A stretch of DNA of 64,000 nucleotides from contig CAUVWQ010000021.1 in assembly GCA_963555705.1 (NCBI GenBank), positions 248,001 to 312,000 of the forward strand, given 5' to 3'. Source of the DNA: Ligustrum vulgare. Lineage: Eukaryota; Streptophyta; Magnoliopsida; Lamiales; Oleaceae. A program made the position numbers and the translations under genes. Below, piece after piece: positions 62,686-64,000 of this stretch; position 1 is the first letter of the stretch, and every line of letters starts with the position of its first letter. The notes below the pieces were generated by a model. It was not told the origin of the DNA, searched no databases, and saw only the letters and a list, made by a program, of their open reading frames with translations.

Positions 62686-64000
62686 GTAACGTCCTTCAAT
62701 TAGTGAGAGAAAAAGAAAAAATGCGAACCTCTTTAATTAATTTTTTTTCATGAATATCAATTTTTTTTTAAAAAAATAACTACTAAAAAACTTTAAAGGG
62801 AAACATTTTTGATATTTTTATTTTACCATCAAGCCTTTTTTGGAGTATCTTACCCTCGAATCTTTTCAATAATTTCCTATTCACCGTAGTTTTAATTAAT
62901 GCACTTTTTTTAATATTTTAATTCTTTTAATTTTTATATTGCAATTCAAAATATTTTTCATACATATAAAGTATGAACTCTTTACTTTCTCACACAAAAA
63001 TCATTTAAATAAAATTCACAACTCTTGTATAATATATGATTTCTGTAACGTCCTTCAATTAGTGAGAAAAAAAGAAAAAATTCGAACCTCTTTATTTAAT
63101 TTTTTTACTTGAATATTAATTATTTTTTTTTAAAAAAAAAAAACTACCAAAAAACTTTAAAGGAAATCATTTTTTTTATTATTATTTTACCATCAAGCCT
63201 TTTTTGGAGTATCTTACCCTCGCATCTTTTCAATAATTTCCTATTCACCGTAGTTTTAATTAATGCACTTTTTTTAAAATTTTAATTCTTTTAATTTTTA
63301 TATTGCAATTCAAAATATTTTTCATACATATAAAGTATGAACTCTTTCCTTTCTCACACAAAAAATCATTTAAATGAAATTCACAACTCTTGTATAATAT
63401 ATGATTTCTGTAACGTCCTTCAATTAGTGAGAGAAAAAGAAAAAAATGCGAACCTCTTTAATCAATTTTTTTCCATGAATATTAATTTTTTTTTCAAAAA
63501 AGAACTACTAAAAAACTTTAAAGGGAAACATTTTTTTTATTTTTATTTTACCATCAAGCCTTTTTTGGAGTATCTTAACCTCGCATCATTTCAATAATTT
63601 CATATTCACCGTAGTTTTAATTAATGCACATTATTTAATATTTTAATTCTTTTAATTTTTGTATTGCAATTAAAAATATTTTTCATACATATAGAGTATG
63701 AACTCTTTACTTTCTCACACAAAAATCATTTGAATAAAATTCACAACTCTTGTATAATATATGATTTCTGTAACGTCCTTCAATTAGTGAGAAAAAAAGA
63801 AAAAATTCGAACCTCTTTATTTAATTTTTTTACTTGAATATTAATTATTTTTTTTAAAAAAAAAAAAACTACCAAAAAACTTTAAAGGAAATCATTTTTT
63901 TTATTATTATTTTACCATCAAGCCTTTTTTGGAGTATCTTACCCTCGCATCTTTTCAATAATTTCCTATTCACCGTAGTTTTAATTAATGCACTTTTTTT
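62686..64000 (+). repeat. Window-end block: g h il and partial h
   Basis: Register marks 62686, 63045, 63410, 63770. The first two monomers would start a third 4-mer, but an il monomer with the C-interrupted tract follows instead of l, as in the 11-mer HOR. The il at 63410 has two private changes: an extra A before TGCG and ATCAATTTTT for ATTAATTTTT (C at 63463). The last h is cut by the window end after CACTTTTTTT. Confidence 0.85.

Larger units (their letters stand above)
1..64000. repeat. Satellite DNA array, ~362-bp monomer, 177 register marks
   Basis: The whole window is a head-to-tail tandem array. The string GTAACGTCC recurs on the + strand every 357-368 bp, 177 times from 36 to 63770 (mean 362.1 bp). 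Both ends of the window lie inside monomers, so the array extends beyond it in both directions. GC is about 22% by hand count of one monomer. No interval departs from the monomer plan, and no copy is inverted. Every stretch is therefore gene-free repeat. The likely setting is centromeric or pericentromeric heterochromatin of a eukaryote; that is inference from array length, purity and higher-order structure. Species not identified. Confidence 0.97.

Noticed and set aside
63337..63597. 86-codon ATG-started open frame on the + strand
   Set aside because: It is satellite monomer read through. It stays open because of an extra A before TGCG and a T-to-C change at 63463 that turns a TAA seen in sister copies into CAA. 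Other copies are closed, the product is low-complexity (K, N, F, L rich), and no domain is visible. It is not a gene.
1..64000. CRISPR array
   Set aside because: Repeats are regularly spaced, but the whole 362-bp unit repeats, including what would be spacers. There are no unique spacers of 25-40 bp, no cas genes and no leader.
1..64000. CENP-B box
   Set aside because: I looked for TTCG followed by A and CGGG in the canonical spacing. The R-type TTCGAACCTC lacks the CGGG half, and GTAACGTCC does not fit. No monomer has a convincing match.
1..64000. TATAAAG as a promoter and AATAAA as a poly(A) signal in each monomer
   Set aside because: The strings recur because the monomer recurs, and in 78% AT sequence such strings are expected by chance. 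There is no other sign of a transcription unit. Satellite transcripts remain possible but cannot be supported here.
1..64000. Mobile element, such as LTR or a terminal inverted repeat transposon
   Set aside because: No target-site duplication, no coding remnant and no interruption of the 362-bp register. The 7-bp dyad is inside every monomer and is too short and too regular to be transposon ends.
1..64000. Internal two-fold origin of the monomer (2 x ~181 bp)
   Set aside because: Both halves contain TTTAATTAA and AACCTC-like strings, but these are short and AT-biased, and the order of other motifs does not match. I see no convincing internal duplication.
1..64000. Assignment to a known satellite such as Drosophila 359-bp or Tribolium TCAST
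   Set aside because: Only monomer length and AT richness agree. I cannot confirm sequence similarity from memory, so no family name is given. A BLASTN or Dfam search with 5472-5830 would decide.

Overview
The window is one uninterrupted head-to-tail satellite DNA array with no gene I can support. A monomer of about 362 bp is repeated from the first base to the last. Using the first G of the near-invariant GTAACGTCC as a register mark, I read 177 marks on the + strand, from 36 to 63770. The mean period is 362.1 bp and the range is 357-368 bp. All copies face the same way. I saw no transposon, no unique sequence and no inversion. A hand count of 3301-3660 gives 78 G/C in 360 bases (21.7% GC). 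Long AT-rich satellites with higher-order repeats (HORs) of this kind are typical of centromeric or pericentromeric heterochromatin in eukaryotes. The taxon cannot be named from this sequence. Satellites near 360 bp are known in Drosophila (1.688 family) and Tribolium (TCAST), but I cannot match this sequence to either.

Monomer classes (labels are mine). Three 5' segments follow the conserved box: T (TGCGAACCTC then TTTAATTAA), R (TTCGAACCTC then TTTATTTAA) and S (GCAAAC...). Three 3' segments follow GGAG: TATCTTAACC, TATCTTACCC and CATTTTACAC. Combinations give class a (R + CATTTTACAC), b, c, e, i, i2, l, il, ij (T + TTAACC), g and n (T or GGGAACC + TTACCC), d, h, k (R + TTACCC), j (R + TTAACC, with GAATATTGATT), and f, f2, m (S + CATTTTACAC). 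T monomers mostly alternate with R or S monomers, so a dimer of about 724 bp underlies the array.

Layout by register mark. 36-2935: a b c d e f g h. 2936-6917: a, then (b f2)(b f2)(b f), then g h i j. 6918-13076: 9-mer g h i2 d e f g i j, then g h i2 d e f g h. 13077-22119: a b f2 b f, g h i j, g h i j, g f, g h i j, g f2 b f g h. 22120-25375: a b f2 b f g h i j, the same length as 13077-16332. 25376-28277: g h i2 d, two chimeras, j. 28278-34440: a second copy of the 6918-13076 block. 34441-35166: transition monomers. 35167-41323: 7-mer g h ij k l il k2, twice, then k, l-chimera, m. 41324-64000: blocks built from g h il d n h, ij k2 l m m, and g h l m, ending in a 1,446-bp 4-mer g h l m.

The left domain (to about 34.4 kb) and right domain (from about 35.2 kb) carry different private variants, so they were homogenised separately. 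Repeat multiplicities of 2, 4, 6, 7, 9 and 11 coexist. Several monomers are visible chimeras with breakpoints bounded by class-specific bases. The content is explained by unequal crossover and conversion within a satellite. I found no sign of a protein-coding, CRISPR, mobile or regulatory system.
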